From assembly GCA_937915045.1 (NCBI GenBank), contig CALDNM010000187.1:1-8753 (forward strand): a stretch of 8,753 bases of DNA, given 5' to 3'. The stretch is from an uncultured Clostridia bacterium. Its GTDB lineage: Bacteria; Bacillota; Clostridia; Peptostreptococcales; Anaerovoracaceae. Below, one piece after another: positions 1 through 6,338 of this stretch (positions are counted from its first letter, which is position 1; each line of letters begins with the position of its first letter). Below the pieces are notes generated by a model that saw only the letters and a list, made by a program, of their open reading frames with translations, made no database searches and was not told the DNA's origin. Made by a program: the position numbers and the translations under genes.

Positions 1-141
1 TGCACGGCCATATGTCGGCTCAGTGCTGCCGAAGCAGAGCGATCGAGTTTTTTAGAGGAAGCTCTGCGCCTAGTGCTTACCGGCTCAGGAGCCACTGCCG
101 CAGAGCAGTTTAAAAACTGCTCCCTGAATGATTCAGAGATG
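1..141. other. GC-rich upstream segment with imperfect repeats; untyped RNA or coding tail
   Basis: No gene is assigned here. Two imperfect direct copies share the order CGGCTCAG, then CTGCCG, then CAGAGC (about 16-40 and 81-106). Short inverted repeats are also present: GCAGAGC at 34-40 with GCTCTGC at 61-67, and GGCTC/GAGCC at 82-93. This could be the 3' part of a structured RNA or leader that begins before the window. Alternatively, frame 1 is open from base 1 to the TAA at 166-168 (55 codons), so it could be the tail of an upstream gene. The translated tail resembles nothing I know, and its last codons overlap the promoter of the next gene, which weakens the coding idea. I do not recognise a riboswitch or RNA family. 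Confidence 0.3.
103..122. repeat. 9-2-9 inverted repeat, possible operator
   Basis: GAGCAGTTT and AAACTGCTC form perfect 9-base arms separated by two A residues. The element ends where the -35 region of the following promoter would lie (the -10 is at 145-150). That position suits an operator for a dimeric regulator. It could instead act as a hairpin in an upstream transcript, but there is no T tract after it, so a standard terminator is unlikely. The symmetry is seen directly; the role is inferred. Confidence 0.45.
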
Positions 142-150
142 TGCTATAAT
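142..150 (+). promoter_or_regulatory. Extended -10 promoter for the CoA-binding protein gene
   Basis: TGCTATAAT gives a consensus -10 hexamer with the TGn extension. The -35 position (about 122-127) is poor, as is common for extended -10 promoters. Transcription would start near 157, leaving a leader of about 30 bases before the ribosome-binding site AGGAGG (175-180) and the ATG at 187. Confidence 0.6.
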
Positions 151-186
151 ACAAATAATTGGTTTTAAGCATGCAGGAGGTAAAAA

Positions 187-543
187 ATGGATCTTAAAGA
201 AGTAATGGAGCAGAAGAACTTTGTGATTGTCGGAAACACTATCGATGATGAAAAATACGCGCATAAAATCAAAAGAAAAATGTTGAAGAATGGTTATAAT
301 GTCAGCGCCGTAGGCAAGGAACTTGATTCGATAAATGACGTGGACGGCGATATAGATGTTATAGATCTCTGCATCAATCCGGCAAAGGGCCTGAAATTGA
401 TGAAGGAGTGCAAAAAAGATTTCAAAACAGTAGTGATACAGCCGGGCGCTGAAAGTCCTGAGCTGACAGAATACTTCAAGGCAAATAACATCCCGTATAT
501 GGAAAGCTGCCTGCTGGTTGGCCTGAGCGAATACAAGAAATAG
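187..543 (+). CDS. Small CoA-binding domain protein (YccU-like)
   Basis: A 118-residue protein that matches a stand-alone CoA-binding, Rossmann-type domain (the YccU / CoA_binding_2 type). Visible features are an N-terminal strand and glycine turn (NFVIVGNT, residues 11-18), the central DVIDLCINPAKG stretch (57-68), the QPGAES turn (85-90) and the closing SCLLVGL (107-113). These occupy the places of the conserved nucleotide-contact segments of the family. There is no catalytic domain, signal peptide or membrane segment, so it is probably cytosolic. The family is widespread, but its physiological role is poorly defined. The start is set by AGGAGG seven bases upstream of the ATG. The gene ends with three in-frame stops in a row, TAG TGA TGA. 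It is convergent with the LysR gene, with 15 bases between them. Confidence 0.85.
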   Translation: MDLKEVMEQKNFVIVGNTIDDEKYAHKIKRKMLKNGYNVSAVGKELDSINDVDGDIDVIDLCINPAKGLKLMKECKKDFKTVVIQPGAESPELTEYFKANNIPYMESCLLVGLSEYKK

Positions 544-558
544 TGATGACCATATAGG

Positions 559-1425
559 TCACTCGGAATAATTCGCTCTTATATATTCCAGGAATTTTTT
601 CATATCATCACTGATCTTATTATCGTCATACAGCAGCTGCATCGATTTGTAGAACGCCTCGCCCATTGGGAATATCTCAAAGTCATGACTGTCCGACAGT
701 TCGAATTTCGGAACGATGGCGAATCCCTGGCCGAGGCGGACCATAAACTGCTGCTTCGAAATCGATCTGTTTATATAGGTGTCACTGAATGTTTCGCCGT
801 ATTTTTTAAGCAGTACATCACTGCAGTATTTATGGTATTCAATATCATCGGTCTTTGTGATCAGCGGCAGATGCTTTATGACGTTTGCCGGTGAACCGTA
901 TCTCTTCAGTACTATACGCGAACAGATCATATATTCCTTTTGCCGTTTCAGCTCGATACGTTTGAGGCCGCCGCATTCCACAGATTCTTCCGGAAGGATA
1001 GTCGTGAAAAGCAGAGCGTCATATTTTCCAAGCGCCATATCTTTAAACAGGACCTCTCTGTCATCGAAAAACACAGAGATCCCTATTTCCGGATGCTCTT
1101 CCTCAAACTCGAGGAATTCCACGATCGTATGATGTTCGTCTTCCACTCCTATCCAGAGCGTACGCTCGCCGAGCATTTCTACCTGCATGCAAAGATCAAG
1201 ATAGTCCTGATGTATAGACTGCATGCCCGAATAAAATTTTTCCCCCTCCGCGGTCAGCGCGCATCCTTTGTTGGTGCGGTAAAAAAGCGTATGGCCAAGT
1301 TCATTTTCCAGCGATGAGATGTACTTGCTCATCGTAGTTTGCGCTATGCCGCATTTGTCGGCAGCTCGTGTGAAATTGTGCAGTTCGGCAGCAGTAAAAA
1401 AATATGTGATCTTGTTGATATCCAT
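559..1425 (-). CDS. LysR-family transcriptional regulator
   Basis: A 288-residue LysR-type regulator of usual family length. The N-terminal winged helix-turn-helix covers about residues 3-62. It contains the expected order FTRAADKCGIAQTTMSKYISSLE (18-40, helix-turn-helix), then ELGHTLFYR (42-50) and LTAEGEKF (57-64). The remainder, about 90-288, fits the two-lobed periplasmic-binding-protein-like effector domain, which is less conserved. Such proteins act as tetramers in the cytosol and usually control the divergently transcribed neighbour together with their own gene. Here that neighbour is the BrnQ-type carrier, so a branched-chain amino acid or related metabolite is a reasonable but unproven effector. 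An AAGAAGGA ribosome-binding site lies just upstream of the ATG on the minus strand. The TGA stop lies close to the end of the CoA-binding protein gene. Confidence 0.92.
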   Translation of the reverse strand: MDINKITYFFTAAELHNFTRAADKCGIAQTTMSKYISSLENELGHTLFYRTNKGCALTAEGEKFYSGMQSIHQDYLDLCMQVEMLGERTLWIGVEDEHHTIVEFLEFEEEHPEIGISVFFDDREVLFKDMALGKYDALLFTTILPEESVECGGLKRIELKRQKEYMICSRIVLKRYGSPANVIKHLPLITKTDDIEYHKYCSDVLLKKYGETFSDTYINRSISKQQFMVRLGQGFAIVPKFELSDSHDFEIFPMGEAFYKSMQLLYDDNKISDDMKKFLEYIRANYSE

Positions 1426-1622
1426 AGTTTCCTTCTTTCTGTCTCACATTATACACGCGGTCAGCGTCAAATGGAATGCTGCCATGAAAAAAAGTGCTCA
1501 CGCCCTCATCTTTTTTCGTTTTTCAAACACATTAGAATATGTTATCAATATAGTAGAAGTGTGTTTACCTTATATATGGATCCTGAGCTCAGCTCCGGAC
1601 CCGTCAACGAAAAGGATCTGTT
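1426..1622. promoter_or_regulatory. Divergent control region between LysR gene and brnQ
   Basis: These 197 bases separate two divergent genes and should hold both promoters and the LysR binding site. An ACAT-N6-ATGT dyad (1529-1542) has the T-N11-A form of LysR boxes. It sits just upstream of a TATAGT (1549-1554) that could be the brnQ -10. No good -35 is visible for that -10. The arrangement is typical for LysR autoregulation with activation of the neighbour, but the exact sites are inferred. Confidence 0.4.
1448..1453 (-). promoter_or_regulatory. -10 box of the LysR gene
   Basis: The minus strand reads TATAAT here, 22 bases upstream of the LysR ATG, which would give a leader of about 15 bases. 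A TTGACG lies only 11 bases further upstream, too close to be a normal -35. At 17 bases spacing there is only a weak TTCCAT. The -10 is consensus; the -35 is uncertain. Confidence 0.45.
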
Positions 1623-2939
1623 ATGAATAAAAGAAAGAGAATAGCGACTACTATATGCGTGGGTCTCGCGCTGTTCGCGACACAGTTCGGAGCAGGAAAT
1701 CTCATTTTCCCTCCAACACTGGGTAGAGATACCGGATCAGGATGGCTCATAGGCTTTCTTGGATTTTTCATCATGGACGTTGGACTGGCCGCGATGGCAG
1801 TATATTCTGTCGTTGCGAACAGAGAAGGCACTATCGACGGAGTCGTCGGCAAAATAGGCCGCGTACCGGGCAAGATCATGCTCACCGCGATCATACTGTG
1901 CATAGGACCTGCCGTAGCGATACCTCGTACAGCAGCTACGACTTATGAGATGGGCATACGTCTCATAATCCCAGGCCTGCCTCAGTGGCTCTTTGGGCTC
2001 ATCTTTTTCTCGGTCGTTCTTGTTCTCGTCATAAGGCCGGCAAAAGTAGTGGACATAATCGGACGTTATCTGACACCGGTGCTCCTCGCTGTGATGGTAC
2101 TTCTGATACTCATCGGTGTGGCTTCACCGCTTGGAAGTTCTGTTCCGATAGAAAACGCGGTCCCGATGCACGACGGTATACTGAATGGTTATCAGACGCT
2201 TGACGGCATGGGCGGCGCGCTGATGACACTGATGCTCATCGCCGCGATACAGGGGCACGGATTCAGCAAGCATAAAGATATAAAGGGCATCGTAGCGGGC
2301 GCTGACATTATTTCGGCCACACTGCTTGCGCTGGTATACGGCGGGCTCACTTACCTGGGCGCTACAGTGTCCGGCATAGGCAGCTTCGCGGGTCTTGATC
2401 AGGCATCACTTCTGATCACTATCACAAGCGGCCTGCTCGGAAAATACGGAGTGATCGCGCTGACCATCATCGTACTGATGGCGTGCCTGACCACAGCGGT
2501 CGGCCTTACATCCGTAGCCGGGAATTTCTTTGAGGAGCTGACAAAAGGCAAAATCAAATATACTCAGGTCGTTGTCGCTATAATAGTAATAAGCTACGCG
2601 ATGTCCAACTTCGGACTATCGACGATAATCAGCATCGCCGCGCCGATACTCAGCGCGCTGTATCCGCCGCTTATCGTTCTCGTAGTAATGGCACTGCTCG
2701 ACCGCCGCATACTCAATGATCGTATCGCGTGCTTTGGCGCTTACGCTGCATTCATCGTAAGTCTGCTCGATACTGTTTCATCCGCGATCCCGCAGCTGCA
2801 GTTCATAAGCTCTCTGCCATTCTCCGAATATGGACTGGCATGGGTGATACCGGCAGTAGTATGCGGACTGATAGGCGTGTTCTTCAAGCCAAAATCAACT
2901 TCCGGAATACTTACGACTAATATGGACAAAGCAGCTTAA
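1623..2939 (+). CDS. brnQ: Branched-chain amino-acid carrier, BrnQ/LIVCS family
   Basis: A 438-residue polytopic membrane protein with about twelve hydrophobic segments, the usual length and topology for the LIVCS carriers. These take up leucine, isoleucine and valine by cation symport (Na+ or H+). The family signature FGAGNLIFPP is at residues 22-31, directly after a short basic N-terminus (MNKRKR). GxGF-type glycine motifs and alternating hydrophobic stretches continue to the C-terminus. The ATG is preceded by AAGGA (1612-1616) six bases upstream, and the signature position agrees with this start. The gene is divergent from the LysR gene, which probably regulates it, and is followed by a hairpin at 2988-3020. 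The exact substrate preference cannot be read from the sequence. Confidence 0.93.
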   Translation: MNKRKRIATTICVGLALFATQFGAGNLIFPPTLGRDTGSGWLIGFLGFFIMDVGLAAMAVYSVVANREGTIDGVVGKIGRVPGKIMLTAIILCIGPAVAIPRTAATTYEMGIRLIIPGLPQWLFGLIFFSVVLVLVIRPAKVVDIIGRYLTPVLLAVMVLLILIGVASPLGSSVPIENAVPMHDGILNGYQTLDGMGGALMTLMLIAAIQGHGFSKHKDIKGIVAGADIISATLLALVYGGLTYLGATVSGIGSFAGLDQASLLITITSGLLGKYGVIALTIIVLMACLTTAVGLTSVAGNFFEELTKGKIKYTQVVVAIIVISYAMSNFGLSTIISIAAPILSALYPPLIVLVVMALLDRRILNDRIACFGAYAAFIVSLLDTVSSAIPQLQFISSLPFSEYGLAWVIPAVVCGLIGVFFKPKSTSGILTTNMDKAA

Positions 2940-2987
2940 CAGCGAATGACGAATATCAATTACATAACAAACATAGCATAATAAATG

Positions 2988-3026
2988 CTGCCGCGTTGAT
3001 CGATATGACCGACGCGGCAGTTTATG
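2988..3026 (+). terminator. Probable terminator after brnQ
   Basis: CTGCCGCGT (2988-2996) pairs with ACGCGGCAG (3012-3020) across a 15-base loop and is followed by TTTATGTTTT. The stem is perfect and GC-rich, but the T tract is interrupted, so it may be leaky. It lies 49 bases after the brnQ stop. Confidence 0.6.
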
Positions 3027-3067
3027 TTTTCGGCGATAGACTATACACAGAAAAACCCCTCCTGAAG

Positions 3068-3076
3068 TGCTATAAT
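3068..3076 (+). promoter_or_regulatory. Extended -10 promoter for the amidohydrolase gene
   Basis: TGCTATAAT is identical to the extended -10 found at 142-150. No good -35 is visible at 16-18 bases upstream. Transcription would begin near 3083, giving a leader of about 29 bases that contains the ribosome-binding site GGGGAG (3099-3104). Confidence 0.6.
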
Positions 3077-3111
3077 GATATCAAATAAACGACAGGAAGG
3101 GGAGATATATC

Positions 3112-4392
3112 ATGAAGTACGCGTATATCAACGGGAACATTCTTGACGGAAATGAAGACATGACACTAAAGAAAGGGATGATGATCCTGACGGTCGGCAA
3201 GGTCATAAAAAGTGTCGGACCGGCCGGCGAAATACCGGAGGGCTTCGAGATCATCGATCTTGATGGAAGCACGATCATGCCGGGCCTTATCAATCTGCAT
3301 GTACATCTCCCGGCGACAGGGAAGCCTTCGAAAAAGCAGAAGGACAGCGCGAAGACAGCGCGTCTCATGACGAGCAATGCCCTTATGAGAAAGATACTTT
3401 TGACTCTGTGTGAGGGATCCGCACGTACTCAGCTCATGAGCGGGGTCACGACCATACGCACAGTTGGCGGGATCAACGACGTCGATACGCATATCCGAGA
3501 TCTGATAAACGAGGGGAAGATAGTCGGGCCGCGTATCCTTGCGGCAGACATGGCTGTCTCCGTCCCGGGCGGACATATGGCAGGTTCTGTCTCATATATC
3601 GCGGGAAGCCCGGAAGAAGCCAGGAGCTATGTCAGGCTCATTGCGAAAAATAAGCCGGATCTTATCAAGCTGATGATAACGGGAGGCGTGCTTGACGCGA
3701 AAAAGAAAGGCGAGCCGGGCGAACTTAAAATGCCTCCTGAAACAATAAAAGCTGCGTGCGATGAGGCTCACAGCCTTGGATATTATGTCGCGGCTCACGT
3801 GGAAAGTCCGGAAGGAGTCCGCGCCGCTCTTGAAAACGGAGTGGATACGATCGAGCACGGTGCGAAGCCGGATGAAGAGATACTGAAGCTCTTCAAGGAT
3901 CGAGGAGCGAAGCTCATAACGACTCTTTCACCTGCGCTTCCATACGCTCTTTTTGATCGCGAGGTCAGCCATGCTTCCGAACTTGAGCAGTTCAACGGTA
4001 CGGTAGTGTTCGAAGGCATCAAGGAATGCGCGAATGCCTGCCTCGAAGCGGGGATACCCGTCGGACTCGGGACAGACGCCGGATGCCCGTACATCACACA
4101 TTACGACACATGGCGCGAGCTGAACTACATGCATAAATACTGCGGAGCCAGCACCTCTTTCGCTCTTTATTCAGCCACGAAGGGGAACGCGGAGATCGCG
4201 GGGATAGGTGATGTGACCGGGACGATCGAAGCCGGGAAGGACGCTGATCTCATCGTGACGAAAGGCGATCCTCTGGAGGATCTGACCGTGCTGCGCGATC
4301 CCGAGATGGTCGCCACGCGCGGCAGTATCATCCGTGATCCAAAGGTGAAAAAGGTGCCCGAGATAGAAAAAGAACTGGATCGGTTTTTGTAG
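3112..4392 (+). CDS. Metal-dependent amidohydrolase (prolidase/imidazolonepropionase-like)
   Basis: A 426-residue cytosolic enzyme of the amidohydrolase superfamily, normal in length. A small beta-sandwich is formed by the N-terminus (about 1-55) and C-terminus (about 370-426), around a TIM barrel. The binuclear metal site appears complete: HxH at His63/His65, a lysine in LIKLM (Lys186, normally carbamylated), His229 in AAHVES, His249 in IEHG and Asp322 in GTDAG. The PGGH stretch at 151-155 and the C-terminal GTIEAGKDADLIV (370-382) are typical of the subgroup that includes imidazolonepropionase-like and Xaa-Pro or Xaa-Arg dipeptidase-type enzymes. Hydrolysis of a dipeptide or cyclic amide is therefore likely, but the substrate cannot be chosen from sequence alone. 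There is no signal peptide. The start follows GGGGAG by seven bases. It forms a single-gene transcription unit, with its own promoter and terminator. Confidence 0.88.
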   Translation: MKYAYINGNILDGNEDMTLKKGMMILTVGKVIKSVGPAGEIPEGFEIIDLDGSTIMPGLINLHVHLPATGKPSKKQKDSAKTARLMTSNALMRKILLTLCEGSARTQLMSGVTTIRTVGGINDVDTHIRDLINEGKIVGPRILAADMAVSVPGGHMAGSVSYIAGSPEEARSYVRLIAKNKPDLIKLMITGGVLDAKKKGEPGELKMPPETIKAACDEAHSLGYYVAAHVESPEGVRAALENGVDTIEHGAKPDEEILKLFKDRGAKLITTLSPALPYALFDREVSHASELEQFNGTVVFEGIKECANACLEAGIPVGLGTDAGCPYITHYDTWRELNYMHKYCGASTSFALYSATKGNAEIAGIGDVTGTIEAGKDADLIVTKGDPLEDLTVLRDPEMVATRGSIIRDPKVKKVPEIEKELDRFL

Positions 4393-4445
4393 AAGAGTTT
4401 TTCTCCCGATGAGTTTTATACACGAAGTCAAAGCAAAGACTCGAA

Positions 4446-4482
4446 ACGCCTTGAGACAGCAGTCTCAGGGCGTATTTTTTTA
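4446..4482 (+). terminator. Strong rho-independent terminator after the amidohydrolase gene
   Basis: ACGCCTTGAGA (4446-4456) pairs with TCTCAGGGCGT (4463-4473) over eleven pairs, one of them G-U. The loop is the six-base CAGCAG, followed by ATTTTTTT. It lies 53 bases past the amidohydrolase stop. Confidence 0.93.
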
Positions 4483-4510
4483 TTGCAAGATCAATGAAAA
4501 GATGTATAAG
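4483..4510 (+). promoter_or_regulatory. Possible promoter inside the gap before the sensor operon
   Basis: TTGCAA (4483-4488) and TATAAG (4505-4510) are separated by 16 bases, with TG immediately before the -10. The pair matches consensus at 4 of 6 and 5 of 6 positions. The region is AT-rich, so a chance match is possible. Confidence 0.35.
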
Positions 4511-4563
4511 TAATAATCGCACTTAAAATTTATAAAAAATAAGAAATATACCAATCATAACTG

Positions 4564-4590
4564 CGGGCGCCCTCATCGGCGCCCGTTTTT
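4564..4590 (+). terminator. Terminator ending the 4483-4590 gap, possibly an attenuator
   Basis: CGGGCGCC (4564-4571) pairs perfectly with GGCGCCCG (4578-4585) around a six-base loop and is followed by TTTTT. It comes after another complete terminator (4446-4482), with no open reading frame of note between them. It would end a transcript that started near 4517. It could also guard the sensor operon against read-through or act as an attenuator in its leader. Confidence 0.8.
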
Positions 4591-4616
4591 CTAATGATGT
4601 TTTGCCCGAAGTGAAG

Positions 4617-4622
4617 TATAAT
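4617..4622 (+). promoter_or_regulatory. Likely -10 of the sensor operon
   Basis: TATAAT at 4617-4622 lies 30 bases before the preferred TTG start at 4653 and after the terminator at 4564-4590. No clear -35 hexamer is seen at 16-18 bases. It falls inside the longer possible reading of the first operon gene (from TTG 4602), which argues for the shorter start. Confidence 0.45.
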
Positions 4623-4652
4623 ATACAGAAAGAGATCTGGAAGGAGAGAGTA

Positions 4653-5819
4653 TTGTATATCAGCAGGGAAACGAAGATCCTCGACGGCATAAGCGTATGC
4701 CTGATTTTGTTGTCCGGTTTCCTGCATCTTCTGGGGCCGGCTGTCACCGCGTACGTTTCAGTGAACGGTTTCATTTTCGCGTGCTACACTGTCGCGCTCA
4801 TGATATGGATATATCAGATAAGACGCAGGCTCATTCATATATATACGCGGCGGTACCTGATAATAGCGGCGGCTCTCATGATCTTCTGGATGGCCATAAG
4901 GACTGTCAAATACACATTCCTGCCGGCACAGCACATAGCCGCGAGATACATGTGGTATCTTTACTATTTGCCGTACATCTTCATCCCTCTGTTCATGGTC
5001 TTCGCCCTTCTGTGCGTCGGAAAGAACCGCGATGAGGACATCAGCCGCAAGTGGAAACTCATGTATATACCGGCAGTCGTGCTGGTGATCGCGGTCATGA
5101 CGAACGATCTGCATTTTCATGCGTTCCGTTTTCCGGGCGGGCTCGCGATGTGGAGCGACAGCGACATGATCAGAGGATTTTGGTATTATGCAGTAACGGC
5201 GTGGATCGCGGTGCTTTTCGCGGCCGCGGTGATCCTGTCGTTCATACACTGCAGCGTGCCTGAGATCCGAAAGAGGATATGGATACCCGTGATACCGTTC
5301 GCTGTAGGCATACTATATGTAACTATGTACATACTGTACCCGGATTTCTTCCTCGTTCGGATGTTCAAAGCACCGGAGATGGCATGCTTCCTTTTCGCGG
5401 CTTTCATGGAAAGCCTGATCCTGGTCCGCCTTTTCCCTTCGAACGACAGCTACGGAGATTTCTGGAACGCGTCTTCGATCGGCGCGGGGATAATGGATGA
5501 AGCCGGGCACCCGTGGTTTTCTTCGGAGCAGTGCGTACAAGTATCTGAAGAACAGGTGCGCGAGGCCGAGGGCGGAGAGATAATACTCGGCGATGGGAAC
5601 ACGGCCCTCAGCAGCAAAAAAATCAAAGGCGGATACTGTTACTGGATCAGAGATATCTCCGAGATCAGCAGTCTGAATTCGAGGCTTTCAGATCTTGGCG
5701 ATGTGATAGCGGATGAAAACGCGATGATCGACGCCGAGAACAAGATGACGGAAAAGCGTATCAGAACAGAGCAGCAGAACAGCTTGTACGACAGCATTGC
5801 CAGAAGCGTCAGACCGTAG
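4653..5819 (+). CDS. 7TM sensor pseudokinase, N-terminal part, ending at an in-frame amber codon
   Basis: This part encodes 388 residues from a TTG start. TTG 4653 is preferred over TTG 4602 because AAGGAGAG (4641-4648) stands six bases before it and a TATAAT lies between the two. About seven membrane segments are visible (near 11-31, 37-55, 68-86, 100-121, 138-151, 177-199, 209-228). The NDLHFHAFRF motif (151-160) is typical of the N-terminal 7TM domain of a class of histidine kinases (HisKA_7TM). A PAS-like region follows (about 265-335), then a long charged helix with coiled-coil character (about 335-385). The family normally continues into a kinase-like core. Here translation meets TAG directly after RSVRP, and the missing core is encoded in the same frame downstream (5820-6338). 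Alone, this product would be a membrane sensor with a signalling helix but no ATPase-like domain. No histidine is visible at the usual phosphorylation site, so it is probably a regulatory pseudokinase even when complete. Confidence 0.82.
   Translation: MYISRETKILDGISVCLILLSGFLHLLGPAVTAYVSVNGFIFACYTVALMIWIYQIRRRLIHIYTRRYLIIAAALMIFWMAIRTVKYTFLPAQHIAARYMWYLYYLPYIFIPLFMVFALLCVGKNRDEDISRKWKLMYIPAVVLVIAVMTNDLHFHAFRFPGGLAMWSDSDMIRGFWYYAVTAWIAVLFAAAVILSFIHCSVPEIRKRIWIPVIPFAVGILYVTMYILYPDFFLVRMFKAPEMACFLFAAFMESLILVRLFPSNDSYGDFWNASSIGAGIMDEAGHPWFSSEQCVQVSEEQVREAEGGEIILGDGNTALSSKKIKGGYCYWIRDISEISSLNSRLSDLGDVIADENAMIDAENKMTEKRIRTEQQNSLYDSIARSVRP
5817..5819 (+). other. In-frame amber codon separating two halves of one gene
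   Basis: CCG-TAG-CTT. The frame before and after is the same (4653, 5820 and the stop at 6336 are all in one phase), with no further stop for 172 codons. The following base is C, regarded as a weak termination context in bacteria. From memory of the family, the expected residue here is Gln, so CAG-to-TAG would be a single transition. No clear stem-loop of the kind linked to recoding was recognised immediately downstream. Confidence 0.85.
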
Positions 5820-6338
5820 CTTGATAAACTCGGCGGGATACTCGACGGGCTCAGCGAGGATGTCAGCGGGGAAGATTTCATATCAGCTATGAAATACGGA
5901 TGCGTACTGAACGCTTATGTAAAACGTTATTCGAACCTGATCATTCTCTCCGACAGGAAAGATGTGATGCCATTCGGAGAACTTTTCATGGCGATAGAAG
6001 AATCGCTTGAATACGTACGCCTTTGCGGCGTGCCGGCATATCTCACAAGCAGCTGTGAAAATGATCTGCCGTCAGAAAACGCGCTCCTCATATACAGGCT
6101 ATTTGAAGAGGTCATAGAAACAGCGTTGCCGGGAGCAGACGCTGTACTGGTGGATATCACAGCGAAGCAGGACGCCGACTCGCTCCGCGTGGAGCTGAGC
6201 GCTCCGGGAAAGATAATGGACGAAGCGTTCATGAAAGAGGACATCGAGCGAGGACGCGGCACTCTCGATGTGGAGTATTTGGAAGATGAAATGACAGAGA
6301 TCATCCGTCTTGATTTCGCGCGTGGAGGTGACAGATGA
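5820..6338 (+). CDS. C-terminal ATPase-like half of the 7TM sensor pseudokinase
   Basis: These 172 codons (LDKLGGILDG onwards) continue the upstream gene after the amber codon; read through, the whole protein would have 561 residues. They resemble the C-terminus of 7TM pseudokinases: a helical linker, EESLEYVRLCGVPAYL (about 5994-6041), then a degenerate histidine-kinase ATPase fold. LFEEVIETALPGA stands where an N box would be, but lacks its Asn. No DxGxG ATP motif is seen, so ATP binding is doubtful. If translated separately, the first ATG is at 5889 (149 residues), but it has no convincing ribosome-binding site. TTG and GTG codons nearby in this frame do not help. The TGA stop overlaps the next gene's ATG (ATGA, 6335-6338), so translation through here probably supports expression of the kinase gene. 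Confidence 0.72.
   Translation, partial: LDKLGGILDGLSEDVSGEDFISAMKYGCVLNAYVKRYSNLIILSDRKDVMPFGELFMAIEESLEYVRLCGVPAYLTSSCENDLPSENALLIYRLFEEVIETALPGADAVLVDITAKQDADSLRVELSAPGKIMDEAFMKEDIERGRGTLDVEYLEDEMTEIIRLDFARGGDR

Noticed and set aside
81..106. Partial resemblance to a cobalamin riboswitch B12 box (CAGGAG...CTGCC)
   Set aside because: The core AGACCTGCC is not matched, the other conserved riboswitch blocks are not visible, and the neighbouring gene is not linked to B12.
547..561. TGACC/GGTCA hairpin between convergent genes as a bidirectional terminator
   Set aside because: Only five base pairs, no T tract on either strand, and it overlaps the LysR stop codon. Too weak to call.
940..1317. 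Plus-strand frame of 125 codons opposite the LysR gene
   Set aside because: Antisense shadow of a clear LysR reading frame, without a ribosome-binding site or recognisable motif.
4602..4652. Earlier TTG start giving 17 more residues on the 7TM protein
   Set aside because: No ribosome-binding site precedes it, and a TATAAT (4617-4622) lies within the extra part. The TTG at 4653 has AAGGAGAG at good spacing.
4758..5249. Minus-strand frame of 163 codons inside the 7TM gene
   Set aside because: The translation is dominated by Arg, His and Asp in no domain-like pattern, as expected for the complement of a membrane-protein gene. It has no ribosome-binding site.
4653..6338. Global reassignment of TAG to an amino acid (as in some phages)
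   Set aside because: Three intact genes in the window end with TAG just where their families end, so TAG works as a stop here.
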